DNA from: Celoporthe dispersa
Lineage: Eukaryota > Ascomycota > Sordariomycetes > Diaporthales > Cryphonectriaceae
Length of the DNA: 64,000 bases
Assembly (NCBI GenBank): GCA_016584495.1
Contig: WAID01000007.1
Span: 4,016,001 to 4,080,000 of the forward strand
Direction: 5' to 3'
Program-made: the position numbers and the translations under genes
Shown here: piece after piece, positions 13,106 through 25,496 of the stretch
Position numbering within the stretch: the stretch's first letter is position 1
Layout: each line of letters opens with the position of its first letter
Notes under the pieces: model-generated
Told to the model about the DNA's origin: nothing
Seen by the model: only the letters and a program-made list of their open reading frames with translations
The model's database searches: none

Positions 13106-13662
13106 TACACAGTACAGTAATATCATGTACCGTCCATACTATGGCAGCTCCATACATGGTACACTCAGGCTTTGACTCGCCAGTCCGCTCTGCTTGCTTG
13201 CTGGTATTTACCCTCCAGCCAGCACAGTAAGTACTGCAGTACGATGCACTGGCAGTAAGTCAAGCTCCTCGGACAGGATCGACTTGGCTCACCCACGGAC
13301 CATGGATTTGTACGAACCTGCCGCGACAGTGCAGCATCCGTGACGGGTACAATATGATCGCCGGTGAGGGTCCTGGGCACTACCACCACCTAGACCCAGT
13401 CTATATACATTATGCAAAACAGCAAGCAGCCTGCACCATTAAGAGAAGCAAGAAGGGAAAAAAAAAGAGCCATGATATTGCACAGTACCCTTGTCCCCAC
13501 TACAGGAACTCTAGATCGAACTTCATTTTCTGTGGCCGGCCCAACACCTGAGGCTTTTTTTGTGTTTGTGTCTGTAGAAAACGGATCCCCCGTCAAGATT
13601 GCAGTATACCTTGTCCCCTTGGCCAGACCGGGTACGGAGACTTGTCCTCATGCTGTCGAGGT

Positions 13663-16106
13663 CTAGGTGCTGACAACCTCCTCGCTCTCCTCGATTACCT
13701 CCTCCACAATCTCCTCGATCACCTGTTCCTCCTCGCCCGGCGCCAGCTCCGCCATCTTGGCCCTGCGCAGTTCCTCCGCCGGGTCCGAAGGCAGGCCCAT
13801 CGCCTCGCGCTCCTCCGCTGCCTCTGTCTCCACTGACTCGCGGAACTCGAGCCACTCCCGCAGCTTCTCCCGTCTCCGCTCGATAACCTCCTGGTTTGCG
13901 CCGGTGATGCGCTGGGCATCCTCCTCCTCAAACACACGGGAGTACTCGCGCAGGTTCTTGCGGATCTGCTTCTGCTCCTCCTTGGTGAGCAGCGTCGCGG
14001 GCCGGGGCCGCCATGACCATTGCTTAAATTTCTCCAGGTGCTCCTCGCGCAGCAGCTCGCCCCTGAAATCGTAGATGTGGTATCCATTCTCCATCTACAC
14101 GCGCACGCGAGATTAGTCCCTGTCTCATAAGGAGTCTTGGGGGGAAGAGGGGGGGGGGAGGGGTGGGGTCTTGCTTGACTTACAGAGTGCTTCCATGCAG
14201 ACGCCCAGGACGCGACATAACGCCCCGAAGGATCCCATTCTACATCTGTGACGCCGTAGTGATCCGCCGTGTTCATGAGCTGCAGGTTCGCCGTCAGGTC
14301 CTTCTCGGCCTCGGGCTTCTCGCCCTCAAAGTCCAGGTCGTAGAACTCGAGCTCGGAGCTCTGCTGGTTGTGCACGGTTGCCACGACCACGAAGCGTCCC
14401 CGCGGCGACCAGTAGATAGCATTGCTGTTCTTCTTCTCCAGGGTCCGCAGGTGCCTGAAGTTGCCGATGGCATTGCCCTTGGCCTTCTCGGGGCAGAAGA
14501 ACGCAACGTTGGTCTTGGGAGCGACGGCCGTGGCTCCTGGTGGTTCGGGGGCCGTGATGATGACAAACCGGTCTCCCTTGGGCTCCCAGGCAAAGTTGAT
14601 CACCGTGTCCTTGACGGTGTCAACAACCTCGACAGGCACACCCTTCTCCTTGACGCGGAAGATCTCCAGGGTGGTAGCCTGGGACTTCTTAGACTTGGAG
14701 TGTCTGTCAACCTTGACGCAGATGTAGGCAGCATCCGACTGCCAGTGAAGCTTGGCGTCGGAGACGCTGAACAGGTTGAGGGATCGGATGACCTCCTTCG
14801 AGGGGATGCTCATCAGGCCGACCTTGGCAGGGTTGCTGCCGATCTCGGGGGTCCAGTAACAGAACAGCTGCTCGTAGCTCTTCACACCCTCGCGCTTTGG
14901 GGTGGCCGGAGCCCAGTCGAAGTCCATCACGCCCTCAATCTTGATGGTGGTCTTGTCCAGCAGTCCCATGCTGGGCAGGGTGTAGACGGAGATGGACTGG
15001 CCCTCGGTCATACGGGCAACGTACTTGTCATCCGCTGACCACTTGAACGCGGGCCATGGCTGTCTCGGTGGCTTGACGGGGCCACCCTCAGGGCCGGCAG
15101 CAGGTGCGTCGAGGTTGGCAAAGGACCGCAGAGGCTTGCCGGTGGCAATATCCCAGACGACATAATTTTTACCGTCGTCGTCGCGGGTCAGCTGGGGGTG
15201 CGCGTCGTCGCCGATGGCGATGGGGCGGTTGGACCAGGTAACCAGGTAGTTCTCGTTGGGCGAAAAGGCAACCAGGTTGACGAACGGGTGGCCGAATCTG
15301 CGCTGCCTGGCCCAGCTGGCACCGGCCCACAGCTGGACTCCCTGAGCGTGAACGCTGATTAGATAGGTCCCGAGCGGGGACCACTGCACAAAAGTCTCGG
15401 TCCAGAACTGGCGATCGACGATGTTCTCAGGGACGTCCTTGTCATTGTTCCAGAAGACGCCAACAGTATCGCCACGGTGCATGACGAACTGGTCGCGGCC
15501 GCGGCCAGAGGGTCGGCCAAGAAGGAGCGCAGGTGCTCCTTCTCCTCGAAAAGGCTCGATGTTGGGAGGCTGGTATTCCTCGTCGATCCTGCCCTCACGG
15601 CCATATCGCTCGACGTCGGTCAACTTGTTGACGCGCAGGGTGTGCCTCTTGTCGAGGGGGACCATGTCCAGCTGGCGCACAGCAGCGCCGGCCTCGGCGG
15701 CTGAGGAATACTCGACGAAAGCAAACCTATGGGCGAGGAAGCGTTAGGGCCACCACATCATCCCACACAATATGGCAGGCCGGGCAGGCAAAGGGCGAGG
15801 GTGGGGGGAGACATACCTCAGAGACATTCCATCATCACCGAGAGGCATGTAGATCTGGTCCTCGCGTGTCTTGCCGACCGTGTTCAGCTTCTTTTGAAGG
15901 AACTTGACGAGCTTCGGCTTCTGCTCCGCAGTAACCTCAGGCAGGCCATCGACGACGACGAAGTGATCGTAGCCCTGGTCAAGGGCGACCTCGTACTTCT
16001 CGCGCAGGTCGGAGACGTCTACCTCCTCCTCATCATACTCGTCGTCGTCAAGGTCGGCCTCGCGAAGGTGGTCGAAGGTCGCTGTAGGCGGGGCCATACT
16101 GGGCAA
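13663..16106 (-). CDS. Translation initiation factor eIF3 subunit b (Prt1)
   Basis: Scaffold subunit of eIF3, which helps load the 43S complex onto mRNA in the cytoplasm. Order of parts: acidic N-terminus (DLDDDEYDEEEVDVSDLREK), an RRM (DHFVVVDGLPEVT ... FAFVEYSS), a long WD40-type propeller (DTVGVFWNN, WTETFVQWSPLGTYL, FVNLVAFSPNENYLVTWS, TDVEWDPSGRYVASWASAW), then a charged C-terminal helix ending EEVVST. Three exons: 15817-16106, 14184-15726 and 13663-14094; introns are GT-AG. Length 754 aa is normal. Oddity: between 15552 and 15510 the frame is wrong for about 14 codons (RGEGAPALLLGR), because one T too many and one C too few (coding strand) cancel each other; the neighbouring frame reads the conserved EEKEHLRSFLADP. 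Divergent with CCT2. Confidence 0.95.
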
Positions 16107-17260
16107 CGTTGTCGACCGAACGATACTGGTCCACGTAGCTGTAGGGCGGCGAGAGAGGTGCTTATGCTCTGGGAAGCCGGTCTTGGTATATGTTCTTGTT
16201 GTTGTTCTTCTTTATGATTGTTTGTGCTCTGCCCCACTAATGAACAGGACAGTCTGGTGGCCACACAAAGAAATGTTCCTTTCCAGGGTGGCTTGGTCGT
16301 TTCTCGAAGTGGCAAGGCGAGGGGACACCTGCTGGGGATTAATGACGACCGGAATGCGTGAGGCTTGCTACTGTCGATGTAGGGCGCCGTGGTCGTCGCA
16401 AAGGAGGGATGTGTTGTGGGCAGCGTCAATTTTTGCTGAGATGGGGGGAATTTTGCTGCAGACGACAACTGGGATGGCTCTCAAGGAAAGTGGCCCCTGC
16501 TCAGAGGTTCGAGCTGACTTGCTCGTCTTTTTGGTGGGGCCCAGGCGCCAGTGGGTCTGACCTGCTCAGTTAGTGGCATCCAAGGCGTCCGGCCTGGAAC
16601 AACCTTTCAGCGGGTTTTCGGAGAGGGCAGCTTGGTGGTACGGCGGTGGTGCTGGTAATACCCCGCTGCAGGAGCCTGGGAGCCTCACTAGACGCCCTGC
16701 TCCTGTGGTACCTCGCTACTGTATCTACACACCACAAGTTCATGCAGAACGATACACGCACGTACCCGCTGTTAGAGATGAAAGAAAGGAAAAAAGGAAA
16801 GGAAAAAATAAAAATAAAAACCCAGAAAGATCGTTACCAACCATACTGGTTTATTTGAAGGCGAAATATAAGGTATCCAGAGACTGGACGATCGTAGATT
16901 TCGTAGGAACGGCTTTGGCTATTTGGGTACGAGCAACATGGTACTGCAGTACATACTGTTAGTATAGGGGGAGGCACAGGGGGGTAGCCCCTGCCAGCTG
17001 CAGCGACCCCGCGACCAAGGTGGGAGACGCGCTGGCAGACTGGAAAACTCAGCTAGGCCGCGGCCGGCAAAATAAAAGTGACGGGAGAGCTCTGCTGCTG
17101 TAGCCATTTTGGTTCTTGATCTTTGACCGACTGACACCACGCCCGACGCGCCTCCTCCACCTTGACCACCTAGGAGCTCAGAACTTGTCTCCTCTCTTCC
17201 TCTCGATCCTTCCAGGCAGGCCGCACGATACGTTTCCATTTCGTCCCTCCAAAGTGCAAG
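16107..17260. promoter_or_regulatory. Divergent promoter region eIF3b / CCT2
   Basis: 1.15 kb between the start codons of two housekeeping genes read in opposite directions. No TATA box or named operator stands out. Short ORFs here look random. Role is inferred from position only. Confidence 0.5.
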
Positions 17261-19085
17261 ATGGTATGGTCCTCCCCCATGCCCCGTAAAGCTGCCAAGG
17301 GCTCTCCTCGGGCCAAGATACTGACCGAATCCTGGTGCAGTCTTCCTTCAGCCCGACCCAGATCTTCGAGGAGGGCACCACCGAAGAGAAGGGCGAGAAT
17401 GCCCGTCTCACTGCATTCGTCGGTGCCATCGCCGTTGGGGACCTGGTCAAGAGCACCCTGGGCCCCAAAGGCATGGACAAGATCATGCAGTCCGCGTATG
17501 TTACCCTCCCTAAGGCCGCCGTGTCCGCCTCGCTCGTTCATGTCTTGCCCGATGCTGACCCTTCTTGGCCCTGACACAAAAGTTCCACCGGTGACATCCT
17601 GGTCACGAACGACGGCGCGACCATCTTGAAATCCATCGCCCTCGATAACGCCGCCGCCAAGGTCCTCGTCAACATCTCCAAGGTACAAGACGATGAGGTC
17701 GGCGACGGCACTACATCCGTCTCCGTTCTGGCCGCCGAGTTGCTCCGCGAGGCCGAGAAGCTGGTCGACAAGAAGATCCACCCACAGACTATCATTGAAG
17801 GCTACCGGATAGCAAGCAGTGCGGCACTGAAGGCCCTCGAGGGCTCGGCTGTCGACCACAGCCAGAACCCGGAGGCTTTCCGGAAGGATTTGATCGCCAT
17901 CGCAAGGACCACCCTCAGCTCAAAAGTTCTAGCGCAGGATAGGGACCACTTCGCCGAGCTCGCATGTGAGGCTGTCCTGCGCCTCAAGGGCTCCTCGGAC
18001 CTGAGCAATATACAGATCATCAAGAAGGCTGGTGGCAAGCTCAGCGAGTCCTACCTGGACGAGGGTTTCATCCTGGACAAGAAGATTGGTGTCAACCAGC
18101 CCAAGCGCCTGGAGAAGGCCAAGATTCTCGTCGCCAACACCTCCATGGACACGGACAAGGTCAAGATCTTTGGCGCGAGGGTCAAGGTGCAGTCTACCAG
18201 CAAGCTGGCCGAGCTGGAGAAGGCGGAGCGGGAGAAGATGAAGGCCAAGGTCGAGAAGATCAAGTCCCACGGCATCAACTGCTTCATCAACCGGCAGCTC
18301 ATCTACAACTGGCCGGAGCAGCTCTTCACCGACGCCGGGATCATGTCTATCGAGCACGCCGACTTCGACGGTATTGAGCGGCTGGCCCTGGTCACCGGAG
18401 GAGAGATCACATCCACCTTCGACCACCCCGAGCAGGTCAAGCTGGGACAGTGCGACCTCATTGAGGAGATCATCATCGGCGAGGACACCCTGATCAAGTT
18501 CTCGGGTGTCGCTGCGGGCCAGGCCTGCACCATCGTGCTCCGTGGCGCGACGGCACAACTTCTCGACGAGGCCGAGCGGAGTCTGCACGACGCCCTAGCC
18601 GTTCTATCCCAGACGGTCAAGGAGCCCAGGACAACACTCGGCGGTGGATGCGCAGAGATGCTGATGGCCAAGGCCGTTGAGGGCGCGGGCACTCGCGTGG
18701 AGGGCAAGAAGCAGATGGCAGTAGCCTCGTTCGCCGTCGCCCTGCGGCAACTACCCACCATCCTGGCCGACAACGCCGGTCTGGACTCCGGTGAGCTGGT
18801 CGCCCGGCTGCGCAAGGCCATCTACGATGGCATGACAACATATGGCCTGGACCTAATGACGCCCGGCGGCGGCATTGCCGACATGCGCGACATGGGCGTT
18901 ATCGAGAGCTACAAGCTGAAGAAGGCGGTGGTGTCATCAGCCAGTGAGGCCGCCGAGGTACATATCACCCCTGCTCCGAACAATCAAGACGCACTAAACT
19001 ATATTTGCTAACTCCGTTCTTCTAGCTGCTACTTAGGGTTGACAACATCATCAGAGCAGCACCGAGAAGACGCGAGAGGCACTGA
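17261..19085 (+). CDS. CCT2: Chaperonin TRiC/CCT subunit beta
   Basis: Subunit of the cytosolic group II chaperonin that folds actin, tubulin and other clients with ATP. Family motifs are all present: STLGPKGMDKIMQS, TNDGATILKSI, DDEVGDGTTSVSVLAAELL (ATPase), the apical domain, and GGGCAEMLMA / TPGGGIADM. The sequence fits CCT-beta best (start MSSFSPTQIFEEGTTEEKGE). Four exons: 17261-17263, 17341-17495, 17583-18957, 19026-19085; total 531 codons with stop, standard length. Exon 1 contains only the ATG codon, with the intron (GTATGG...TGCAG) directly after it. The last exon encodes LLLRVDNIIRAAPRRRERH. No frame breaks. Confidence 0.96.
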
Positions 19086-19642
19086 GTTGACAGTGTGTAA
19101 ACTAGGGAAAGGAACAAAGGCTCTCACTGCATATCCTCACGAGGCTTCACGACTGGGCTGTACTATACCCAATAGAGATTCCGCGGTCCGCCGTGTAATG
19201 AAGAAAGCAAGATGAATCGACCCGTGGCAGTCTTCCCTACCCGCTTGCCTTTTATCTACATTGCGTGTTACTGAACTCCCAACACCCTTCTCGTGATGAC
19301 CTGATGAACAAATTTGTAATTGCTCCAATGTCCAAGGCTCCGTGCAGCCTGTTCATGATATCCTTCTCTTACCATACTAACTTTCACTCGCCCCTGGCCT
19401 GTCTATCGAGAGGCACAGGTAAGCCAGTGGACTAGCTGATCTGCGTCACCCTGAATATCAGCTGGCATGGGCCACAGTAATCAGAGGTCATGTCTATCTT
19501 CATTTCAACGACTTTGAGGATTGTTGAGGCAATATCACGACTATTACCCGAGTACCATGCCTCAAGAGAAACAAATAAGCGAGAACATAAATCAAGCATC
19601 CAGCATGCGACCCATCTCTATTGATTCACCCGGTCATAACCA
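19086..19642. other. Intergenic, convergent 3' ends
   Basis: Lies between the 3' end of CCT2 (+) and the 3' end of the first Zn2Cys6 gene (-). No gene or clear signal seen. It marks the left edge of the accessory island. Confidence 0.6.
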
Positions 19643-21632
19643 TCACATAATCAACGTCTTCAAATTCGTCAACACACACGTCCACTCCTGCCCCTGTTCC
19701 TGACGTTCCCAGATCTCAGGCAACGCATCCAGCCCCTTCAAGACATTACCATAGCCCGTAGAAGTCCAGATCTGCCGGAGCACTGCAGAGAAGAATCCCC
19801 TGTCGTCTTCGCTGCGAGACTCGGCAGCGGCTACGAAGGCAGGCCAGACGATAGCATGGGAGCCCGGCGCAGACGAGTCGACTTGCTCAAAGAGGCGGCG
19901 GATGCGGGCGACCCGCTGCGAGATCATTCCGTCCGCCTCTGCGCGCTGGATAGTGCTTCGTGTCGTGTGGAGAGCGGTAGGCGCACCTGTGCCCACGGGC
20001 AATGCTGAGCGGTGCTCGGGAGTTCGTGCGCGCGCGAGGTAGATCTCGGCGGCCTCACGGATGGTGTCCATGTAGAGCTGGGTCCTCCCGTCGACTACAG
20101 TACGAGACGAGCAGGGCGGCCCACTCGTTGCTCCCGTGTGATCATATGACTGGTTTCTGTGTGGCACGGGTCGAACCAAACACCCAAAGGGATCTTGCGT
20201 GATGTGCGAGAAGCCTTCGATAGCTTCTGGTTCGCCGAGGACGGGTGAGGCAAAGAAGGATAAGCTGAAGAATTCATTAGCCACCCTTTTTTTTATTCTT
20301 TCCTTCCGGCACATACAGACAAGGTGAAATAAGAAACAATAAATGGAAATAGGGAGAAAGAGGGGGCAACATACAGCCTGGATTGGAAATCTAAGAAATC
20401 TTGTAATTTGGACCCTCCTTCTGAGTCGAGCTGTGCTGTGGCCTGTCTTCTCGCATCCAGAAAGGACAAGAGCATCTTGTACAGCGTGAGGACGTGCTCA
20501 TGACCGGTGACGAGGTCGGCAACGATAAGGAGAATGATGGTTGCCCAGGTGGTCTCGCTCAGATCAAGTGACTTCTCAGTCAGCTTGTTTATGATGGCGG
20601 CCCGGCCGCTCTCGGCTGGCAGTCGGAGCTCGGGCTTGCGCAGTGACAGGTGAAAGGCGGCTGCGACACACACGGCGCGCTCGACAACAGGACTGGCCAG
20701 CGTGAGCGGCAAAATCTGGTGCCTATAGCCGTTGGTTTCATCGTCATAGAGAAGCATCACGGGGGAGACATAAGTACAGACTGTCACACGCATGATTAGC
20801 ACGCAGGCTAGGATCCCAGGGCTCGGAGGCAGGCAGACTTGCAGTGGTCGAGGAGGAGACGTATCCTCGAATCAGGACTAGAAAGCAGCGGCGGAAGGTT
20901 GAGCAGCGTCAAGGCCGTAGGCTTTGGTGGGGATGGGCCGACACGACAGTCGCTCCCAGCAATCTCGATGACCTGGTCGTCTGCTCCTGGCGCACCAGAT
21001 GATCCAGGTGTACGTCCTAGGGAAGAAGACTGGTTGCCTGTACGGAGGAAGGGCGCCGCATCAAGAGATCCATGGGTGTCCCCACCATCGTCCAAAAGAA
21101 CGACTGGTTCATCCTGAGGGCCAGTCAAGTCTTCCAAGTGCTTGGTCGCACCTAGATTCAGGTCTCCCTGGTGCTGTAGTGCATCCTTGATAGTACCGAC
21201 ATGGCCCGATGGTTCGCCTACATGGGAGTCGCTCCGAGAGGTTCTCGAGGCTCCTTTTCGCCCGGGCCGTCTAGGTTGGCTCGAGACGTCCACCCACTTC
21301 AGCTTGGTCCTTCTCCGCTGAGACGACAACGGCGGTGGTATAATAATTTCTCTGGCTTCCGCCGAGAATCCATCGTCAGCGGTCGAGGCTGTCTTGCCCC
21401 CCGCAAAACGATACCTGATGCCATACCCAGGACACTCGAGGCCCTTCTTCTCGCACTTTTTGCACTTGGGTGTTGTCAAGTCACACACAATCCTCCCTCT
21501 TCATGCAGTGATAACAAGCTGTGAATTTGATGTCGACCGTCAGCCAGCGTCTGAACAGGTAGGGGTGCCTACTTGGCCCGACGAGAAGGGAGATGCTCAC
21601 TACTTACCTTTCTTTGGCTTATCGGAGCTCAT
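19643..21632 (-). CDS. Zn(II)2Cys6 transcription factor (TF1)
   Basis: Nuclear regulator. Exon 1 (21608-21632) encodes MSSDKPKK and joins at 21518 to the zinc cluster ACYHCMKREIVCDLTTPKCKK..., spacing CX2CX6CX6CX2CX6C. The middle and C-terminal parts (LLDHFCTYVSPVMLLYDDE, FLDFQSRL, IWTSTGYGNVL) resemble the Fungal_trans_2 family of regulators. Further exons: 20844/20843-21518, 20375-20780 and 19643-20264. The intron 20781-20842 is GC-AG (donor GCAAGT). One extra base in the run at about 21492-21497 breaks the frame inside the zinc cluster; without it the exons sum to 576 codons. It sits next to the permease and amine oxidase and may control them (inference). Confidence 0.82.
20781..20842 (-). 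other. GC-AG intron of TF1
   Basis: Donor GCAAGT, acceptor TGACAG, with a GCTAATC branch-like site. Splicing restores LLDHF-CTYVSPVML; without it the frame stops at once. Confidence 0.8.
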
Positions 21633-22182
21633 TTATCATGAGGACTCACAGGGGTCGCCTACTTGTGAATACAAAGTAGAGGTAGATTACATGGTGTTGA
21701 TAAAGAAAAAGTATGTCATAATAGTAAAGAAGAAGTCTGAATCATGTTTCGGATCAAACTTGGAGTGTACTGAGATAAGTGTACAGCCCTCTTGATGACT
21801 CAGCATTACGCAGCGACAGTCTCTTCTTGGTAGGACCGGCGAATACTAGTGTTTTTCTTCTCTTTCTTTCTTTTTTTCATTCTTACTTCTCTCTCTCTCT
21901 CTTTTAATAGTATACATATATATATATATGGTTACAGACCCTTCCTAGATACAAAGAATAGTAGTCACGGCGTCGCAGACAAGCAAATGGCAACTTATTA
22001 CGAGCTCATGATATTCTTGCATTTCTCAACAAATTTCTCACATGTTAATTATTTGGCAACTCTAGACATGCTATGTTTGCCAACAATTCTAAACATGTAT
22101 CATTTACTAGTTGTGAAAGTATACACGATAAGGACACAGCTCTGCCACAATGGTCATCGAATTGGATCAATAATAATAGTCT
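21633..22182. other. AT-rich intergenic patch
   Basis: Promoter side of TF1 (-) and 3' flank of the permease (-). Clearly richer in A/T than its surroundings, including a short TA run near 21913-21929. No gene seen. It could hold a decayed element, but no terminal repeats or coding remnant were recognised. Confidence 0.5.
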
Positions 22183-24328
22183 CTAATAAGCATGATCCAG
22201 CCTGGGACCGTTGTATCGTTTGTTGGCATATCCAAACCAATTCACAAATGCAAAAAAAGCCATGACGCCAATCACAGCGGATGCTTAATCTGTTCCGTGT
22301 CAGTCTCGCTCAAGAGAAGAGAGAGAGAGAGAGAAGAAGAAGACACAGCAAAGGTGACGAGCGCACGATAGATCACTTACTCATATTATCAGCTGCCGCA
22401 GGCAGAGCTGTAGGAAAATCATAAAACACCAGGCTCAACAGGGCCAGGACGATCGTCAAGCAGTTCGCCACAGCCCCAGCCCCAAAACGCAAGCGCAGCC
22501 TCTCCTTGGTCGCAGGCATGGACTCCTCCAGCGAGCCCACGGCCCGGCGGTACAGCATCAGCGCGGCGGGGAACGCAAAGCTCAGCTGCTGCAGGATCAG
22601 ACCGGTGCTGACGAGCGAGTTGAAGGCGGCGGACGAGCCCAGGTAGACACAGCCCAGGGCGGAGACGCAGGCGCCGTTGAGCAGGAGGGCCCAGACGGGG
22701 ACGTCCCAGCGCGGGTGGATGCGGGAGAGGTAGGGGGAGAGGACGATGGCCTCGTCGCGGGCGAAGCACCAGGTGAGGCGGGAGGCGGTCTGCTGGGCGC
22801 CTGTGATGGCGAAGAGGGTGATAGCTGCGAGTATGGCTGTGAAGAAGGTTGCCACGGCGGCGGAGTTGGTTGCCTGGTAGAAGATCTCGAGGGCGGGGAA
22901 CCTGCCGGAGAGAAAAGGGTCAGTGGTTTGCTCCTGTCTCAGGCCAGGACCGGAGAGAGGGAGAGAGAGGAGAGACCGGAGCTCAGGCGTGTGGTCAACT
23001 ACTCACGGTGAGGCGAGGACGGCGTCGAAGTCGTGGTAGCTATAGCACATGGCCACGGCAAACGCAAGGGACGTCACGAGGCCGATAAAGACGGTAGAGA
23101 GCAGGGCTCGTGGGATAGCTATCGCTGCGTTGCTGCACTCTTCCGCGAGGTGGATAGCTCCGTCGAGTCCCGAGTAGATGAAGTTAGGGTTCACAAGGCC
23201 GGTGAGGAAGACGATGGCGTCGGATGACCACCCTGTGGTGTTCTCGAACTGGGTCCAGACAGACTCGCTGCTTTGTTTCGGGCTTTTTGTGGCGACGCAG
23301 GTGATTGCGATGACGAAGAAGGCGACGATGGACATGAAGACTTTGCAGGCGGTGCAATTTTTGTGTCAGCATCATCTATTCCACCGAGGCCCTAAAAGAA
23401 ATTCATATATAACAATTGGGAAAGTGGAACAGAGCTCAGAATAGGACTTACAGCCAACATCCATGACCCAGATGCTCTTGCGCAGCCCAAAGATATTGTA
23501 AGCTGTGAGCAGTATGTTGAGTGCCTGGTAGATCAGAAACACGTGCCAGGCCTCGACGACGTAGCCAGGATTCCAGAAGGACGCCATGGCCAGGACAATA
23601 ATCGGAAAGGGGACGATGAACCCAGCCACACTCGCGATCCAGCCGAATGTGTTGATCATCCCGCACCAGTAGCTCTGAGGGGGAGGGCACACGGCCGTGT
23701 CAGCCGCTGTGGGACGGAAAATAAGAAACACACAGATAAAATAAGCAGCTGAATATGTGCGTTAAAAAAAAAAGAAAAGAAAGAAAAAAGGAAAAATGCA
23801 GCTCACCAGTCCTCTGCTGGCCGACGGAGGGCTGAGGATGCTGGTCCAGTGATACTGGCCCCCAGCCGTAGGAAACACCGACGCAATCTCAGCCATGCTG
23901 AGCGCACAGGACCCTCCCAGGACAGAGATGATCATGATGCCGTACAGCACAGTCATGGGCCCGCCCGACGCGATGGAGATGGCCATGGTCGCGGCCACGG
24001 CCGCCCAGCTGTTGCAGATGTTCCATCCCGTCGCGATGATGTCCAGCAGGTTCAGGTCCCTGCGGGTGTCCGAGTGCAGACCGAGGCGCTGGAAGGGGTT
24101 GTCGTCTTGGACGGTGCCGAGGGGGTTGGAGGCGGCTGAGTGGGTGTCATGGGTTAGCGAAAGACTATTATCATGCTTTGGCGCATGGTGCTTCAACAAG
24201 AGGGGAGGGGGTAGATGATGGGCTGGCTGGCCCAGGTGGATTCTTTACGTACTCTTCTCCAACACGGCCAGATCTGGGAGATGTTCCCCGGGCTTTCTCT
24301 CTTGTGACATGACCTTAGTATTCATCAT
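22183..24328 (-). CDS. APC-superfamily amino acid / choline / amine permease
   Basis: Plasma-membrane importer of the fungal GABA/choline permease type. Typical segments: DNPFQRLGLHSDTRRDLNLL before TM1, GWNICNSWAAVAATMAISIA, GGSCALSMAEIASVFPTAGG, FIYSGLDGAIHLAEECSNA and ITGAQQTASRLTWCFARDEA; about 12 membrane segments. Exons: 22183-22283, 22381-22901, 23007-23340, 23452-23674 and a first long exon from 23807; introns GT-AG. The C-terminus reads GYANKRYNGPRLDHAY. The start is uncertain: no ATG lies in frame near the long exon, and an upstream exon beginning MMNTKVMSQERKP (24253-24328) joins with a one-base phase conflict, so either another indel or a different first exon exists. The substrate is not decided by sequence. 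It is divergent from the amine oxidase, suggesting uptake of an amine that the oxidase then uses. Confidence 0.8.
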
Positions 24329-25496
24329 CGGCTCCGTTGTCGTATGATTTCAGCAAGGCTGCTAGGGGTGAGAGGTCTGAAGAGGCTAACTAATGGGATG
24401 GGCGCTTCGTTTCAGGTGCACTTGACGAGGCTGAAGATGCCAGGCCTCGAGCTCTCGCCTGATTTTGGAAGCTCGAGCTCCTCTTGCCTGGCTTTATAAT
24501 GCGGTGACTCCTTTGTAATCATTATATCGATTAAACCAGTGGCTCTGGGGCTGGAGACTGTAGATAAGAAATATTTTTATTTTTATTTCTTTTATCTGTC
24601 AAGTCTGCTCATGCCGTGATTATCGCAAGGCGAGGAGGAAAACGTCTCAAGTCGCCTGAAAGGTATTCTCGGCAAGGCATTATCGGTATAGCAGGCCACG
24701 TTCCGTTATTCTTCTTCTCGAGGGACGATAACTCATTCGAGGGCTCCACGGGGTACGGGCACCAGGGCGCGACTAAGGGGGCATCTATCTCACCAAGGCT
24801 TGATCGGCTGGGCGTCGTACATTTTACCCAAAACGGCAAGAAAAGTGAGAGGACATCAAGAACAGCGTACTGTGTTACTTGGCTCCCATGCTCTGGGCCC
24901 AACGATGGCCTCTTTTTTTCTTTTGTTTTTAGCTGAGCAGTGATAGACCCGCTGTAATACGATTCAACAAGATCCTAGGCCGGATACCGATAACAGTGAT
25001 AAGACCTTGATCCGATTTATGTGCACCGTACTGTGAAGTTCCATCTCGCCCAATGCTGTGGATGGGGTGGCGTCGGACAGAGGCGGCCGGGAAAGATTTA
25101 CCCGATTAGGATAGAAAAGTGAGAACTCTCCAAGGCCGGCTGGGTGGATCCTTTGTGCAGTATAATCTCATTCTCTAGATAATTATATTGACTCAGTTGC
25201 CCCAAGAGGCGGTGTTCTTCTCTTGCATTTTTTTTTTATACCGGAAATGGGATGGAAAAGTGAGATCTACACCAAGTTTGATAATTATCAAGTACATGGG
25301 ATGCACTGCAGTAATCCTCGAAATACTTAAAGTGTGTGCGAGCACCACCCCAGCTCGAGTCCAACTTTTTAAGATGCATCGCAGCATCAAGCTATCTCTC
25401 TGCTCCATACTGTAGTCACAACACCTTCAGACCCCCCGCCCCTCCTCTCTGCTGCTGTGCACACCTCTCCCGACCCTCCCGCAAGACAACATAACA
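24329..25496. promoter_or_regulatory. Divergent promoter region permease / amine oxidase
   Basis: 1.17 kb between divergent starts. Contains GATA-type tetramers (for example AGATAA at about 24560 and CGATAA, TGATAA near 24728 and 24997), which in fungi are sites for nitrogen-response GATA factors; their number was not tested against chance. No gene seen. Confidence 0.4.

Larger units (their letters stand above)
9869..13662. other. 3.8 kb gene-free interval with microsatellites
   Basis: Upstream of the TBC gene and downstream of eIF3b. No ORF with protein-like character. Contains a (CA)n at 12639-12682, a GT-rich stretch near 12904-12927, a (GTGC)n at 13079-13105, and a short tandem copy near 11932-11952 (CAGTCGGTGTA twice). 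Confidence 0.5.

Noticed and set aside
14163..15038. 291-codon + strand frame opposite eIF3b
   Set aside because: Shadow of the WD40 exon; Leu/Val/Gly-biased with no family likeness.
24191..24199. Permease start at 24199
   Set aside because: The codon there is TTG, not ATG, so it is not a credible start.
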